Assembly: GCA_040506195.1 (NCBI GenBank)
Contig: JBEVXH010000008.1
Location: forward strand, 170,459-234,458
DNA: 64,000 nt
Reading direction: 5' to 3'
Origin: Thiodiazotropha sp040506195
GTDB lineage: Bacteria; Pseudomonadota; Gammaproteobacteria; Chromatiales; Chromatiaceae
The first letter of the stretch is position 1, and each line of letters starts with the position of its first letter. Of this stretch, positions 26,208-35,434 are shown piece by piece. The position numbers were made by a program, and so were the translations under genes. The notes beneath the pieces were generated by a model that did no database searches, was not told the origin of the DNA, and saw only the letters and a list, made by a program, of their open reading frames with translations.

Positions 26208-26377
26208 TGTGGAGTGTCACAGAACCGATCACGATGTACACTCGGTACCTGGGTGCTGATAGAATGGTGCTAGGTTGGAGTGTTATGGATTGAATTTGGC
26301 TTTAATCGAACCCATATACAGGTTTCGGTTGCTTGAGCCAAGGCGAATTAAACCAGTAACTATAGTTGGAGTGTTCA

Positions 26378-27529
26378 ATGGCCTGGAATGAACCGGGTGG
26401 AAACGGTAAAGATCCTTGGAGCGGTAAAGGTGGCGATCAGGGTCCACCGGACCTCGATGAAGTGGTAAAAAAGCTTCAGGATAAATTCGGTGGAATATTC
26501 GGTGGCGGCAAGCCTTCCCGTGGCGGCTCATCGGTTGGTGGTGGATCAGGACCTGGTTCTAAATCGATTGGTGTAATCGCTGCCATCGGGTTGATTGTCT
26601 GGCTGGCCAGCGGTATCTACATTGTCGAGCCCGCCGAGCGTGGTGTGGTGCTGCGTTTCGGCGCCTATTCCGAGACTACGCAACCCGGACCGCACTGGCA
26701 TATCCCTTTTCCAGTCGAACGCCGGATCCTGGTCAATGTCGACCAGATCTCCTCATTTCGTCACAAGGCGCAGATGCTGACCCGTGATGAAAACATCGTC
26801 GATGTGGAGTTCACCATTCAGTCCCGTATTCAGGACGCGGCAGACTTCCTTTTTCAGGATCGGGATCCGAACAAGACCTTGCGCGATGCAACCGAGACCG
26901 CTGTACGCGAAATCATCGGTAAGAGCGATCTCGACTTTATCCTCACCCAAGGACGTGGCGCCATCGCAGATCGTATTATGCAGGGTGCCCAGGGTTTGAT
27001 AGACGTATACAAGACCGGCCTCATTATCACCAGTGTGAACATGCAACCCGCCAAACCGCCTGAGCAGGTCAAGAGCGCATTCGATGACGCCATCAAGGCG
27101 CGTGAGGATAAGGAGAAGCTGGAGAATCAGGCCGAAGCCTACGCCAATGAGGTTGTACCCAAGGCCCGAGGTGAGGCGGCGCGCCGTACGGCGGATGCGA
27201 ATGCCTACAGAGATCGGGTAATTGCGGAGGCGGAAGGTGATGTAAGCCGTTTTCTTGCGATTCTCAAAGAGTACCGCCGGGAACCCGAAGTCACCCGGGA
27301 ACGCCTCTATCTGGACGCCATTGAGTCGATGCTGGGGCAGTCGAGCAAAGTGATGCTCGACACTCAGGACGGGAACAGCCTGATGTATCTGCCACTGGAT
27401 AAACTGATTCAAGGTGATGAGAAAGGAAGAGCGGTGAGAGAACAGCAGTTTTCAACCAAAGAGACCTCGCGCAGTCAGAGCAGCAGCGGACAGATCCGCA
27501 ATGTCGATCGTACAAGGGGGGTTCGCTGA
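26378..27529 (+). CDS. hflK: FtsH modulator subunit HflK
   Basis: Inner-membrane SPFH-domain protein which with HflC forms a cage that modulates FtsH proteolysis. ATG 26378 is preceded by GGAG at 7 nt; the frame begins at 26366 but those codons are the SD. 383 residues: a Gly-rich cytoplasmic N-terminus with two GGxGK repeats, one transmembrane helix (SIGVIAAIGLIVWLASGIYI, ~65-85), the SPFH/prohibitin domain (EPAERGVVLRFGAYSE, ~88-270) and a polar C-terminus. TGA overlaps the hflC ATG by one base (TGATG). Confidence 0.95.
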   Translation: MAWNEPGGNGKDPWSGKGGDQGPPDLDEVVKKLQDKFGGIFGGGKPSRGGSSVGGGSGPGSKSIGVIAAIGLIVWLASGIYIVEPAERGVVLRFGAYSETTQPGPHWHIPFPVERRILVNVDQISSFRHKAQMLTRDENIVDVEFTIQSRIQDAADFLFQDRDPNKTLRDATETAVREIIGKSDLDFILTQGRGAIADRIMQGAQGLIDVYKTGLIITSVNMQPAKPPEQVKSAFDDAIKAREDKEKLENQAEAYANEVVPKARGEAARRTADANAYRDRVIAEAEGDVSRFLAILKEYRREPEVTRERLYLDAIESMLGQSSKVMLDTQDGNSLMYLPLDKLIQGDEKGRAVREQQFSTKETSRSQSSSGQIRNVDRTRGVR

Positions 27530-28395
27530 TGAAAACACCTAAATTGCTGATCCCTGTGGTTGCGATTGGAGCGACCGCCATTTACGCTTCCGCCTTTATT
27601 GTCAATCAGTGGGAGGTGGCACTGAAGCTGCGTCTGGGTGAGATCGTCGCCACCGATTACAAACCGGGACTTCACTGGTTGGTGCCGGTACTGAATAATG
27701 TCCAAACCTTCGATGCAAGAATCCAGACCATGGATTCCCGCCCCGAACGCTTCCTGACTGCGGAAAAGAAGGATGTGATTGTCGACTATTTCGCCAAATG
27801 GCGCATTGCCGACGTGGCGCAATATTTTCGCTCTACCGGCGGCAGTCTCGACAAGACCGCGCGACTGTTGCAGGAGCGCATCAATACCAGTCTGCGTGAC
27901 GAGTTCGGTAAACGCACGGTGCAGGAGGTTATCTCCGGCGAACGTACGGAGATCATGGACAAGCTGACCAAGGATTCCGATGCCAAGGCTGCGGAGCTTG
28001 GCGTGGAGATCCTTGATGTGCGGGTTAAGCAGATCGATCTGCCCCCCGAAGTAAGTGAATCGGTCTATCAACGCATGCGCGCAGAACGTGAGCGCGTTGC
28101 CAGGGATCTTCGAGCCAAGGGTGCCGAGGCGGCTGAGAAGATCCGCGCAAACGCCGATCGAGAACGCGTGGTTATTGTGGCTGATGCCTACCGGGAGGCC
28201 GAAAAGCTGCGAGGTGAGGGAGATGGCAAGGCAGCGGAGACCTATGCCAATGCCTATAAACAGGATAGTGAGTTTTACTCCTTTTATCGGAGCCTGAATG
28301 CCTATAAAAACAGCTTCCAGGATCGCTCCGATGTGATGGTTTTACAACCCGACTCCGATTTCTTCCGCTACTTGAAAAACCGCCAGGGTCAATAA
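27529..28395 (+). CDS. hflC: FtsH modulator subunit HflC
   Basis: Partner of HflK. 288 residues, with an N-terminal anchor (LLIPVVAIGATAIYASAFIVN, residues 5-25) and an SPFH domain (QWEVALKLRLGEIV... MDSRPERFLTAEKKDVIVDYFAKWRI). The late stretch of Ala/Glu/Arg-rich coiled coil (ARDLRAKGAEAAEKIRANAD) is typical. Start codon overlaps the hflK stop. Followed by hairpins and a terminator-like structure at 28565-28615. Confidence 0.95.
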   Translation: MKTPKLLIPVVAIGATAIYASAFIVNQWEVALKLRLGEIVATDYKPGLHWLVPVLNNVQTFDARIQTMDSRPERFLTAEKKDVIVDYFAKWRIADVAQYFRSTGGSLDKTARLLQERINTSLRDEFGKRTVQEVISGERTEIMDKLTKDSDAKAAELGVEILDVRVKQIDLPPEVSESVYQRMRAERERVARDLRAKGAEAAEKIRANADRERVVIVADAYREAEKLRGEGDGKAAETYANAYKQDSEFYSFYRSLNAYKNSFQDRSDVMVLQPDSDFFRYLKNRQGQ

Positions 28396-28564
28396 TAGGC
28401 TCAGATGACAAATCAGTTGCCGCCGCTCAGCGGTCGGCAGCTGATTGACATCCCTCCGACACAGTTTGATCATTCAGCTGTTTTTAGCGGTTATTTTCTC
28501 TAAATATCGCTTTTATTGACTCTGTCTGCATGGACAACAGCGTCCTGCTCTGAGAGAATGGCCG

Positions 28565-28615
28565 GCGGTCCTGGCGGACCGCATGCTCTCGACCGGGATG
28601 ATCCCCGGTTTTTTT
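28565..28615 (+). terminator. Tandem hairpins with a U-tract upstream of DUF2065-hisZ
   Basis: Stem GCGGTCC-TGGC-GGACCGC (28565-28582) followed by ACCGGG-ATGATC-CCCGGT and a T-run (28592-28615). An outer GAGAG/CTCTC pair extends the first stem. The second hairpin with U-tract is a complete intrinsic terminator sequence and sits only 15 bp before the next start codon. It may end the hflKC transcript or act as an attenuator for the downstream genes. Confidence 0.75.
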
Positions 28616-28630
28616 ATGGGGAATTCATCA

Positions 28631-28816
28631 ATGTGGCATGATTTGCTTGTGGCGCTGGCGCTATTGTTGGTGATCGAAGGCATCTGGCCCTTCCTCAGCC
28701 CCAACAGTATGCGGGAAGTCCTGTTGATGATTGTGCAGCAAGACAGCCGCTCACTGAGAATCAGCGGCCTTATCAGTATGGTTTCCGGGGTAATCCTGCT
28801 CTATCTTGTGAATTGA
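28631..28816 (+). CDS. DUF2065 small membrane protein (YjeT-like)
   Basis: 61 residues: two hydrophobic helices (LLVALALLLVIEGIWPFL at about 4-21 and LISMVSGVILLYLVN at the end) separated by the conserved SMREVLLMIVQQDSRSLRISG. This matches DUF2065/YjeT, always between hflC and purA in gammaproteobacteria. ATG 28631 is preferred over 28583 because the upstream frame crosses the terminator hairpin. Its stop overlaps the longest possible hisZ frame. Function unknown. Confidence 0.82.
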   Translation: MWHDLLVALALLLVIEGIWPFLSPNSMREVLLMIVQQDSRSLRISGLISMVSGVILLYLVN

Positions 28817-28827
28817 TTGTGGCTAAG

Positions 28828-30009
28828 ATGGAAAACGAACGTTGGATACTGCCTGACGGTATCGATGAAGTGCTTCCTCCAGAAGCGGGTATTATCGAGC
28901 GCAAACGCCGTGAGTTGCTCGATCTATATAGCAGTTGGGGCTATGATTTTGTTATTCCGCCGTTTGTGGAGTTTCTCGACTCATTGCTGACCGGCACGGG
29001 CAGTGATCTGGATCTTAATACCTTCAAACTGACCGATCAGCTCTCCGGCAGGCTGATGGGTATTCGAGCGGATATCACACCCCAGGCGGCGCGCATTGAC
29101 GCGCATCACATCCGCTCTCAAAGCCCAACTCGTCTCTGTTACCTGGGTACGGTGTTGCATACACGCTCCGATGGATTCGCCGGTACCCGCAGTCCGTTGC
29201 AGATCGGTGCAGAACTGTATGGCCACAGCGGTGTTGAAAGTGACATCGAGGTGTTGCGGTTGATGATGGAGACCCTCAAGACCACCGGTGTTGAGGATGT
29301 CTATCTCGATCTTGGCCATGTTGGTGTCTACAAAGGTCTGGCCGAACAGGCCGGTCTCAACGAATACCAGGAACGGGAGCTTTTCGACGCTTTGCAGCGT
29401 AAGGCAATGTCCGAGGTCGAAAGACTCCTCGAAGCCATTTCCATCGCCCCAGATCATGCCGCCATGCTTGCCTGCTTGGGGGAGCTGAATGGCGACAGGG
29501 CGCTGCAGCAGGCGAGAGATCTGTTGCAGAATGCTTCCGAGGTTGTCAAAGAGGCGCTGGATTATCTGCAGATGATGGCTGACCAGATCGCTGTCTGGCT
29601 GCCCGAGGTGCCGGTCCACTTCGATCTTGCTGAGTTGCGCGGATACCACTTCCATACAGGCGTGGTGTTCGCAGCTTTTGTACCCGGCAGCGGGAAGGAG
29701 ATTGCCCGCGGTGGGCGCTACGATGCCATCGGCAGCGTGTTCGGCAGGTCAAGACCTGCGACCGGTTTTAGCAGTGACCTCAAGACACTGATCCGGGTGG
29801 CTCATTTACCGCAACGGACGCCGAATCAAGCCGCCATATTTGCACCTGCTTCGAATGATCCCGGGCTACAAAAAGAGATCGCGCGTTTACGCTCCCAAGG
29901 ACAAAGGGTTGTCAGTGCGTTGCCTGGTCAACAAGGCGACGCCGAAGAGATGGGATGTGAGCAACAGCTGATATTGACGGATGGTCGGTGGCAGCTGACG
30001 GCTGTTTGA
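28828..30009 (+). CDS. hisZ: ATP phosphoribosyltransferase regulatory subunit HisZ
   Basis: Class II aaRS-like paralogue that activates short-form HisG in the first step of histidine synthesis. 393 residues from ATG 28828; GTG 28819 and TTG 28813 are in frame upstream and cannot be excluded. Motif RWILPDGIDEVLPPEA at the N-terminus, motif 2 MGIRADITPQAARIDAH and CYLGTVLHT, motif 3 IARGGRYDAIG. It lacks the HisRS histidine-binding and anticodon domains, separating it from HisS. Lies between DUF2065 and purA as in other gammaproteobacteria that use the short HisG. Confidence 0.93.
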   Translation: MENERWILPDGIDEVLPPEAGIIERKRRELLDLYSSWGYDFVIPPFVEFLDSLLTGTGSDLDLNTFKLTDQLSGRLMGIRADITPQAARIDAHHIRSQSPTRLCYLGTVLHTRSDGFAGTRSPLQIGAELYGHSGVESDIEVLRLMMETLKTTGVEDVYLDLGHVGVYKGLAEQAGLNEYQERELFDALQRKAMSEVERLLEAISIAPDHAAMLACLGELNGDRALQQARDLLQNASEVVKEALDYLQMMADQIAVWLPEVPVHFDLAELRGYHFHTGVVFAAFVPGSGKEIARGGRYDAIGSVFGRSRPATGFSSDLKTLIRVAHLPQRTPNQAAIFAPASNDPGLQKEIARLRSQGQRVVSALPGQQGDAEEMGCEQQLILTDGRWQLTAV

Positions 30010-30092
30010 TTCTGTAATGATTTCTGCAAGAATCGCTGACTTAACTTTAATCTAGATCCGACTCCGATCGGAAATAACAATTTGAGAGTGCC

Positions 30093-31388
30093 ATGGGCAA
30101 GAATGTCGTAATAATCGGAACACAATGGGGAGACGAGGGTAAAGGGAAGGTTGTCGACCTTCTGACTGACAAGGCCTCTGCTGTGGTGAGATTTCAAGGT
30201 GGCCACAATGCCGGCCATACACTCGTCATCGATGGAGAGCAGACCGTATTGCATCTGATTCCCTCCGGGATTTTACGCGAGGGAGTGCGCTGCCTGATCG
30301 GCAACGGTGTAGTGTTGGCACCTGACGCCCTGCTGGAAGAGATAGATACGCTCGAGCAGAGCGGAGTACCTGCATCGAGCCGCATGGGCATTTCAGAATC
30401 CTGTCCGCTGATCCTCCCGTATCACATCGCACTTGATGCGGCACGGGAAAGAGCGCGTGGAAAAAAGGCCATCGGCACCACCGGGCGCGGTATCGGCCCC
30501 GCTTACGAAGACAAGGTATCCCGACGGGGTATACGCCTGGGCGAGATATTTGATCAGAAGCACATCAGCGAACGACTGCGGGAGGTGATGGACTATCACA
30601 ACTTCGCCCTCAAGCATCTGTTCGAATATGGGGAGGTCGACTATCAGCAGGTTCTGGATCAGTTGCTGGAACAGGCGCAACGCCTGCAGCCGATGGTGGA
30701 TGATGTAACCGGCACCCTCCATCAATTGAGGCGCGAAGGCAGGAATGTCATGTTCGAGGGTGCGCAAGGGGCGTTGCTCGATATCGATCACGGCACCTAC
30801 CCTTACGTCACATCATCCAATACCACCGCCGGGGGTGCGGCAACCGGTTCCGGTGTCGGACCCCGCTACATCGACTATGTGTTGGGGATTGTCAAGGCCT
30901 ATACAACCCGGGTCGGTGCAGGCCCGTTCCCCACGGAGCTGTTTGACGAGGATGGCGACCATCTGGGTACCAAGGGCCATGAATTCGGTGCGACGACCGG
31001 GCGAAAGCGCCGCTGCGGCTGGCTGGACCTGGTCGCGCTACGGCGTTCACTGGAGATCAACAGCGTCAGCGGCATGTGCCTCACAAAGCTGGACGTCCTC
31101 GATGGTATGCAAAAGGTCAAGATCTGTGTCGCGTACAAGTTGAACGGCCAGGAGGTTACATCGCCTCCCTCGGGTGCTGACCGTTTTGCGGAGTGTGAAC
31201 CGGTTTATATCGAAATGCCGGGTTGGCAGGAGTCCACGGTCGGTCTGACCAGTTTCGATCAGCTGCCCCAGGCGGCTAAAGAGTATCTGAAAAAGATAGA
31301 GGAACTGTGTGACACGCCCATCGATATCATCTCGACCGGCCCGGACAGAATCGAAACGATCGTGCGGCGCCACCCGTTCGAAAGCTGA
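30093..31388 (+). CDS. purA: Adenylosuccinate synthetase PurA
   Basis: GTP-dependent conversion of IMP and aspartate to adenylosuccinate. 431 residues; GTQWGDEGKGKVVDLL at 9-24 is the catalytic signature (Asp14), then GGHNAGHTLVI, GIGPAYEDK, the IMP-binding FEGAQGALLDIDHGTYPYVTSS, GARTGRK-type loop, and the C-terminal NKxD-like LTKLDVLDG. Its stop begins a 186-bp gap before the convergent RDD gene. Confidence 0.96.
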   Translation: MGKNVVIIGTQWGDEGKGKVVDLLTDKASAVVRFQGGHNAGHTLVIDGEQTVLHLIPSGILREGVRCLIGNGVVLAPDALLEEIDTLEQSGVPASSRMGISESCPLILPYHIALDAARERARGKKAIGTTGRGIGPAYEDKVSRRGIRLGEIFDQKHISERLREVMDYHNFALKHLFEYGEVDYQQVLDQLLEQAQRLQPMVDDVTGTLHQLRREGRNVMFEGAQGALLDIDHGTYPYVTSSNTTAGGAATGSGVGPRYIDYVLGIVKAYTTRVGAGPFPTELFDEDGDHLGTKGHEFGATTGRKRRCGWLDLVALRRSLEINSVSGMCLTKLDVLDGMQKVKICVAYKLNGQEVTSPPSGADRFAECEPVYIEMPGWQESTVGLTSFDQLPQAAKEYLKKIEELCDTPIDIISTGPDRIETIVRRHPFES

Positions 31389-31574
31389 GTCTGCTCACCT
31401 GATATTCCGGTACGCTTACTCGCCGCAAAAGAACCGATTGGTTCAGTCTGAGCAGGCGCCAGGTTTAACGCCGGATAGTGATTAACAAATTGCTATCGGC
31501 GTCGCGCCTGCGCAACCTCGCGCGCTCTGCCAACAGATCGAATCTACAAGTAATGAAAACGTGATCTGGATCAA

Positions 31575-32015
31575 CTATTCGACAATTATCAGTCGTGTCT
31601 TGGAAAGCCGGTCATGCCAGGCGAGCTTTTGCGGATCGAGCAGAATCCAGATAAACCCAAGCCCGAAAAGCAGAATCGAGAAGAGGGCGGCGAGATGGCG
31701 TTTGAGGGCATCCGACCAACCGATATCCCCCCCATCCATACGTATCAGTTTGAGTCGCCAGGCACGCATGCCAAGGGTTTGACCGCCTTGGGCCCAGAAG
31801 CCGGTAAAGAATATCAAGGGTATGATTTCAAAGATAAAAAACTGGAAAACAAGGAACATCGCACCGCTGGGATTGCCGAACGGAAGCGTGATGATAGCTG
31901 TCGCTACAAACAGTAGGGCGATTAACAGCAAGCTGTCGTAAAGAATGGCGGCCAGACGGCGGATGAGGCCTGGAATGAGAGCTGCTTCGGCTTCTGGGGC
32001 ACTATAAGTTGGCAT
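31575..32015 (-). CDS. RDD-family membrane protein
   Basis: 146 residues from ATG 32015 (MPTYSAPEAEAALIPGLIRRLAAILYDSLLLIALLF); the longer frame to 32093 has no family similarity. Three transmembrane segments at about 27-50, 60-85 and 115-135. The RDD signature is present as RRLAAILYD and later GMRAWRLKLI plus RHDRLSKT-like WHDRLSKT near the C-terminus. Transport role suspected for some family members; nothing specific can be said. Convergent with purA. Confidence 0.85.
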   Translation of the reverse strand: MPTYSAPEAEAALIPGLIRRLAAILYDSLLLIALLFVATAIITLPFGNPSGAMFLVFQFFIFEIIPLIFFTGFWAQGGQTLGMRAWRLKLIRMDGGDIGWSDALKRHLAALFSILLFGLGFIWILLDPQKLAWHDRLSKTRLIIVE

Positions 32016-32171
32016 CTGTCTACATACAATTGGGTAGATAATAAGAGATCGCAGAGATCTCAGTCTAGGACAAACCCTAATATTCTGAGGCAATACTCCG
32101 GATTTGAAAAATCAGCACCAAGGTCCATACTTTTAAGTCCTGCCAATACAGCAATTATTTGGAGCGAAAGC

Positions 32172-32573
32172 ATGGAACACAGACGTGACCATCGCAAGTT
32201 GCTATCCTTCGAAATCGTAATCAATGATCGCACTCACGGGCAATTACATGGAAAGGTAAGAAATATCAGCCTGAGTGGTATGCTAGTCGATATCGGTGAC
32301 AACTCACATCCTCTTAATCCGATCGTTGATGTCTCGTTTCCCGTCGAATCCTGCGGCGGTAAAAGCCAGTGCCAGGCTAAAGCATTCATCGTGCATCAGC
32401 AGCCCGGCTGTATGGGATTGATGTTCAGTGAGCTGGATGCCGGCGTCAGGCAGATGTTGCGAAAGATGCTATATGGCTATGCCACAGTCGCGGAGAGGGC
32501 GTATATGCACACCGGCTACAGTGATACATCCCAAGTACTGCCTAACCGGGCCGGTGCCAACTATATGAAATGA
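32172..32573 (+). CDS. PilZ-domain c-di-GMP effector
   Basis: 133 residues, single PilZ domain. The c-di-GMP binding residues are R4xxxR8 (HRRDHR) at the start and NISLSGM (residues ~36-42, matching [D/N]xSxxG). Both halves of the motif are intact, so binding is plausible. SD GGAG sits upstream of ATG 32172. Followed by a clean intrinsic terminator. Functionally linked in principle to the GGDEF protein encoded at 45-46 kb and to Orn. Confidence 0.82.
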   Translation: MEHRRDHRKLLSFEIVINDRTHGQLHGKVRNISLSGMLVDIGDNSHPLNPIVDVSFPVESCGGKSQCQAKAFIVHQQPGCMGLMFSELDAGVRQMLRKMLYGYATVAERAYMHTGYSDTSQVLPNRAGANYMK

Positions 32574-32624
32574 CCGAACCTCCTGAAAACTATAATACCT
32601 CCAGTTAGCTGGAATCCAGATTTG

Positions 32625-32651
32625 AAAAGACGCATTCTGCGTCTTTTTTTT
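32625..32651 (+). terminator. Rho-independent terminator after the PilZ gene
   Basis: AAAAGACGCA-TTC-TGCGTCTTTTTTTT: a perfect stem with T-run of eight, 51 bp after the stop codon. The A/U extension lets it work in both directions, but the strong U-tract favours the plus strand. Confidence 0.9.
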
Positions 32652-32703
32652 GCTTTCGATTCATCGCAGCGATATCCAGCCAGAACCGGTTGGATAAATT
32701 TCA

Positions 32704-32712
32704 ACAGGCCCT
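32704..32712 (+). repeat. Dispersed motif ACAGGCCCT, copy 4
   Basis: In the leader of the sensor kinase gene, context tttcaACAGGCCCTgagtcg. Same 9-mer as at 3175, 9374, 24860 and 39712. Confidence 0.5.
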
Positions 32713-32882
32713 GAGTCGAGCGTGCTCGTGATCTAACCGATTGTCGGATGAATTACCCAATAGACTGGAATAGTGACAACAACCAGGGTAAAAAGGGTGC
32801 GGTAGCCGTTTTTCCAAGTCAGCGTGTGGCAGATTGCTTTATATATCGAATTTTTTTACCGGCTACCCCGACTATCCGCAAA

Positions 32883-35432
32883 ATGAGCACAAATTATTCA
32901 CAAAAATGGCGGAACAGGCTGGTAAACCTTTCCTTGCCGACACTTTCACTTTTGGCCGGGATCTTCAGTGGATTGGTCGCCTGGTTGCTGTTGGATCCTA
33001 TCCAGGGTAAACACCTTGAACAGCTCTTTCAAAACGAACTGGTAAGCCGGTTGGATATGCGTGCCATGGAGACGCGCCGCCGTTTCGAAGAGTTTATTAA
33101 AGAGTGGCAATTGCAGGGCCATGCACTTTCGAATCACTGGCAGCTTATTACCTATCTCAACTCCTTTTCATGGCATGAATCGGCGCAGCGGACCAAATAC
33201 TACAATGAGTCGCCAAGTTGGTTGGAAATAGGTCACCCCAATATCAGTTTGATAGCGCCCGGTCAAGTGGTCCTGATGGATATGCGCGGCAAGGCTCGCG
33301 AGATTTATCAAAGAAAATTGCTGCCGTTCAGCATAGACAAAATCTTAGAGTTATATCCAAAGCGTGATGATGCAGTCATCACATTGATCGAGGGTACTCC
33401 CTACCTATTGGTCTGGTCGAACATTGCCTACCAGCAGGAAACAGACCCGGCGGTCATTCTTCTAATCGTCGATGTCGATGAATATTTTCTTGCCGAGTCA
33501 CAAAAGATGGCACACGATACGGATACGCTTATCGCGTTGATCGATTCCAGTGATCAGAGGCTTCTGGTAAGCAGTGATCAGGAAAAGATACCCCAAGGTT
33601 CCTACATACGGGATTGGCGCAACAGCTATCTGTTGACTTCCCAGGCTATCACTCAATACCAATCATTGGATCACGACCTTCTGTTTACCACCATGGTGTC
33701 GCGGGATGTAGTACAGCAGAATATCAAAAACATCTCCAAACTTGCTCAACTGGATCGTCTGCTTGCTGCGTTGGTCTATGTGGTTGTGTTCTCCTTCATC
33801 ATCTTTTTGATATCCGCTAAGATCAATCAGGTTTTAAAGCGCATATCCCGTTATGGGCAGCAAGCATTGGGTGTGCAGCAGCCGGTTATAGAGAAGGGTA
33901 ACGTGCTCCTGCAGCTTGAGGATTGGGTAAAGAAGTTTTTTCGTCAGTTGATCACCGCACGCGATACCCTGCACGACAGGCAGGAGAAGCGAATTCGGGA
34001 AACCGAAGTTCTTAAAAGTGCGCTATTCGATAATTCCATGGTGTCGATTGTGACTTTAGACGAGCAGGGCGTTGTTGTGGAAGTCAACGGAACAGCGCTG
34101 AACACTTTTGGCTTCTCAAGGAAACTGCTGATGGGCAGGAGGTTGGAGGAGATAGCGATCAAGCCGGATGATCGTAACCGTTTCCGCGACATGTTGGGGC
34201 AGTGCATCAAGCGCAGTGTCGGCCCCGGTTTCTGCCGTGATCAGCCGATGCTGGCGGAAACCGCCAACGGTGAAGAGAAGGCAATCGAGTGTTCCGTCAT
34301 TCCGATTCATCTCCAGAATCAGACACTATTCAATGTCTATCTCCGTGATATCAGCGGGCGCAGACAGGCCGAACGAGAGATTGCGAGTCTGGCCAAGCTT
34401 GCCAGCGAAAATCCCAATCCCGTGTTGCGTATCAATGATAAGGGGGTCATTGTCTATGCCAACGATGTCAGTGAGCCACTGCTGACCTATTGGGATTGCG
34501 AGCGCGGTCAGACGTTGCCGCTCTATTGGCGCAACCTGGTTGCCAGTGTCCTCAAGGAGGGTGTCAACAAGGTCTATGAGATCAATCTTGAGGACCAGAT
34601 CTATTCATTACAACTGGCCCCTATCAGAGAGTTGGACTATGTCAATATCTACGGGCGCGACTTCACCCAAATGCGTCTGGCTGAGATGCAGAGCAGACAG
34701 CACCAGTCAGAACTTGTCCATGTCTGTCGCCTCAGTACAATGGGTGAAATGTCCACCGGTTTGGCTCATGAACTGAACCAGCCGTTGTCGGCAATCATTA
34801 ATTTTGCCAGTGGTTGTGTCAGGCGCCTGCAAACCGGTAGCGGTGGTGAAGCCGAGTTGTTGGACGCCATGGCCCAGATCACTGTACAAGCGGAGCGGGC
34901 GGGTGAGATTATCAAGCGATTGCGCTCACTGGTGGGGAAACGTCCCCAGGAGCGCGAGGCGGCAAACCTCAATCACCTGGTGCTGGAAGTTGCCTCATTC
35001 ATAGAGTTCGAGGCTGACCGGCAGAAGGTCGAGGTCTGTGTGGAATTGAGCGATGAGGTTCTTCCGGTTATGGTTGACCTGGTGCAGATAGAGCAGGTGT
35101 TGCTCAACCTGGTGAGAAACGCAATCGATGCCATGAAACAGGTTGATGTCTCCCAGCGCAGACTTCTGCTGAAGACAGAGAGAGTGAATAACAAGATGGT
35201 GCAGGTTCTTGTCAGGGATAGCGGTCCCGGTATGCCGCCGGAGACGCTGGAGCATCTCTTCGATGCGTTTTTTTCCACCAAGAAGGGTGGTATGGGAATG
35301 GGCTTGCGAATCAGTCAGAAAATCATGCAAGATCACCATGGCATGATTGAAGTCGTATCCGAAGTCGATGAAGGAACGACCTTTCACGTTATCCTGCCAA
35401 CGGATCCCAAACTCGAGCTACCAGGTTTTTAA
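32883..35432 (+). CDS. PAS-containing membrane sensor histidine kinase (FixL/TtrS-like)
   Basis: 849 residues from ATG 32883; the open frame reaches ATG 32748 but that 45-residue extension shows no domain. Order: transmembrane helix ~15-40 (PTLSLLAGIFSGLVAWLLL), a ~250-residue extracytoplasmic sensor, a second helix ~290-310, a PAS domain ~375-485 (SMVSIVTLDEQGVVVEVN), a second PAS-like domain ~500-610 (NPNPVLRINDKGVIVYAN), HisKA with His629 in LAHELNQPLSAI, and HATPase_c with LLNLVRNAIDAM, RDSGPGMPPE and GMGMGLRIS. The adjacent LuxR-type regulator is the obvious partner. Ligand of the sensor is unknown; the PAS sequences show no haem-binding His of the FixL kind. Confidence 0.88.
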   Translation: MSTNYSQKWRNRLVNLSLPTLSLLAGIFSGLVAWLLLDPIQGKHLEQLFQNELVSRLDMRAMETRRRFEEFIKEWQLQGHALSNHWQLITYLNSFSWHESAQRTKYYNESPSWLEIGHPNISLIAPGQVVLMDMRGKAREIYQRKLLPFSIDKILELYPKRDDAVITLIEGTPYLLVWSNIAYQQETDPAVILLIVDVDEYFLAESQKMAHDTDTLIALIDSSDQRLLVSSDQEKIPQGSYIRDWRNSYLLTSQAITQYQSLDHDLLFTTMVSRDVVQQNIKNISKLAQLDRLLAALVYVVVFSFIIFLISAKINQVLKRISRYGQQALGVQQPVIEKGNVLLQLEDWVKKFFRQLITARDTLHDRQEKRIRETEVLKSALFDNSMVSIVTLDEQGVVVEVNGTALNTFGFSRKLLMGRRLEEIAIKPDDRNRFRDMLGQCIKRSVGPGFCRDQPMLAETANGEEKAIECSVIPIHLQNQTLFNVYLRDISGRRQAEREIASLAKLASENPNPVLRINDKGVIVYANDVSEPLLTYWDCERGQTLPLYWRNLVASVLKEGVNKVYEINLEDQIYSLQLAPIRELDYVNIYGRDFTQMRLAEMQSRQHQSELVHVCRLSTMGEMSTGLAHELNQPLSAIINFASGCVRRLQTGSGGEAELLDAMAQITVQAERAGEIIKRLRSLVGKRPQEREAANLNHLVLEVASFIEFEADRQKVEVCVELSDEVLPVMVDLVQIEQVLLNLVRNAIDAMKQVDVSQRRLLLKTERVNNKMVQVLVRDSGPGMPPETLEHLFDAFFSTKKGGMGMGLRISQKIMQDHHGMIEVVSEVDEGTTFHVILPTDPKLELPGF

Positions 35433-35434
35433 CC

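Larger units (their letters stand above)
32574..32882. other. Gap between PilZ gene and sensor kinase
   Basis: 309 bp holding the terminator at 32625-32651, copy 4 of the dispersed ACAGGCCCT motif, and an in-frame N-terminal extension of the kinase (from ATG 32748) that is not preferred. Confidence 0.6.

Noticed and set aside
31389..31574. tRNA or structured RNA after purA
   Set aside because: Only short, imperfect stems (such as CCGGATAG against CTATCGG); no cloverleaf, anticodon arm or T-loop GTTCRA.
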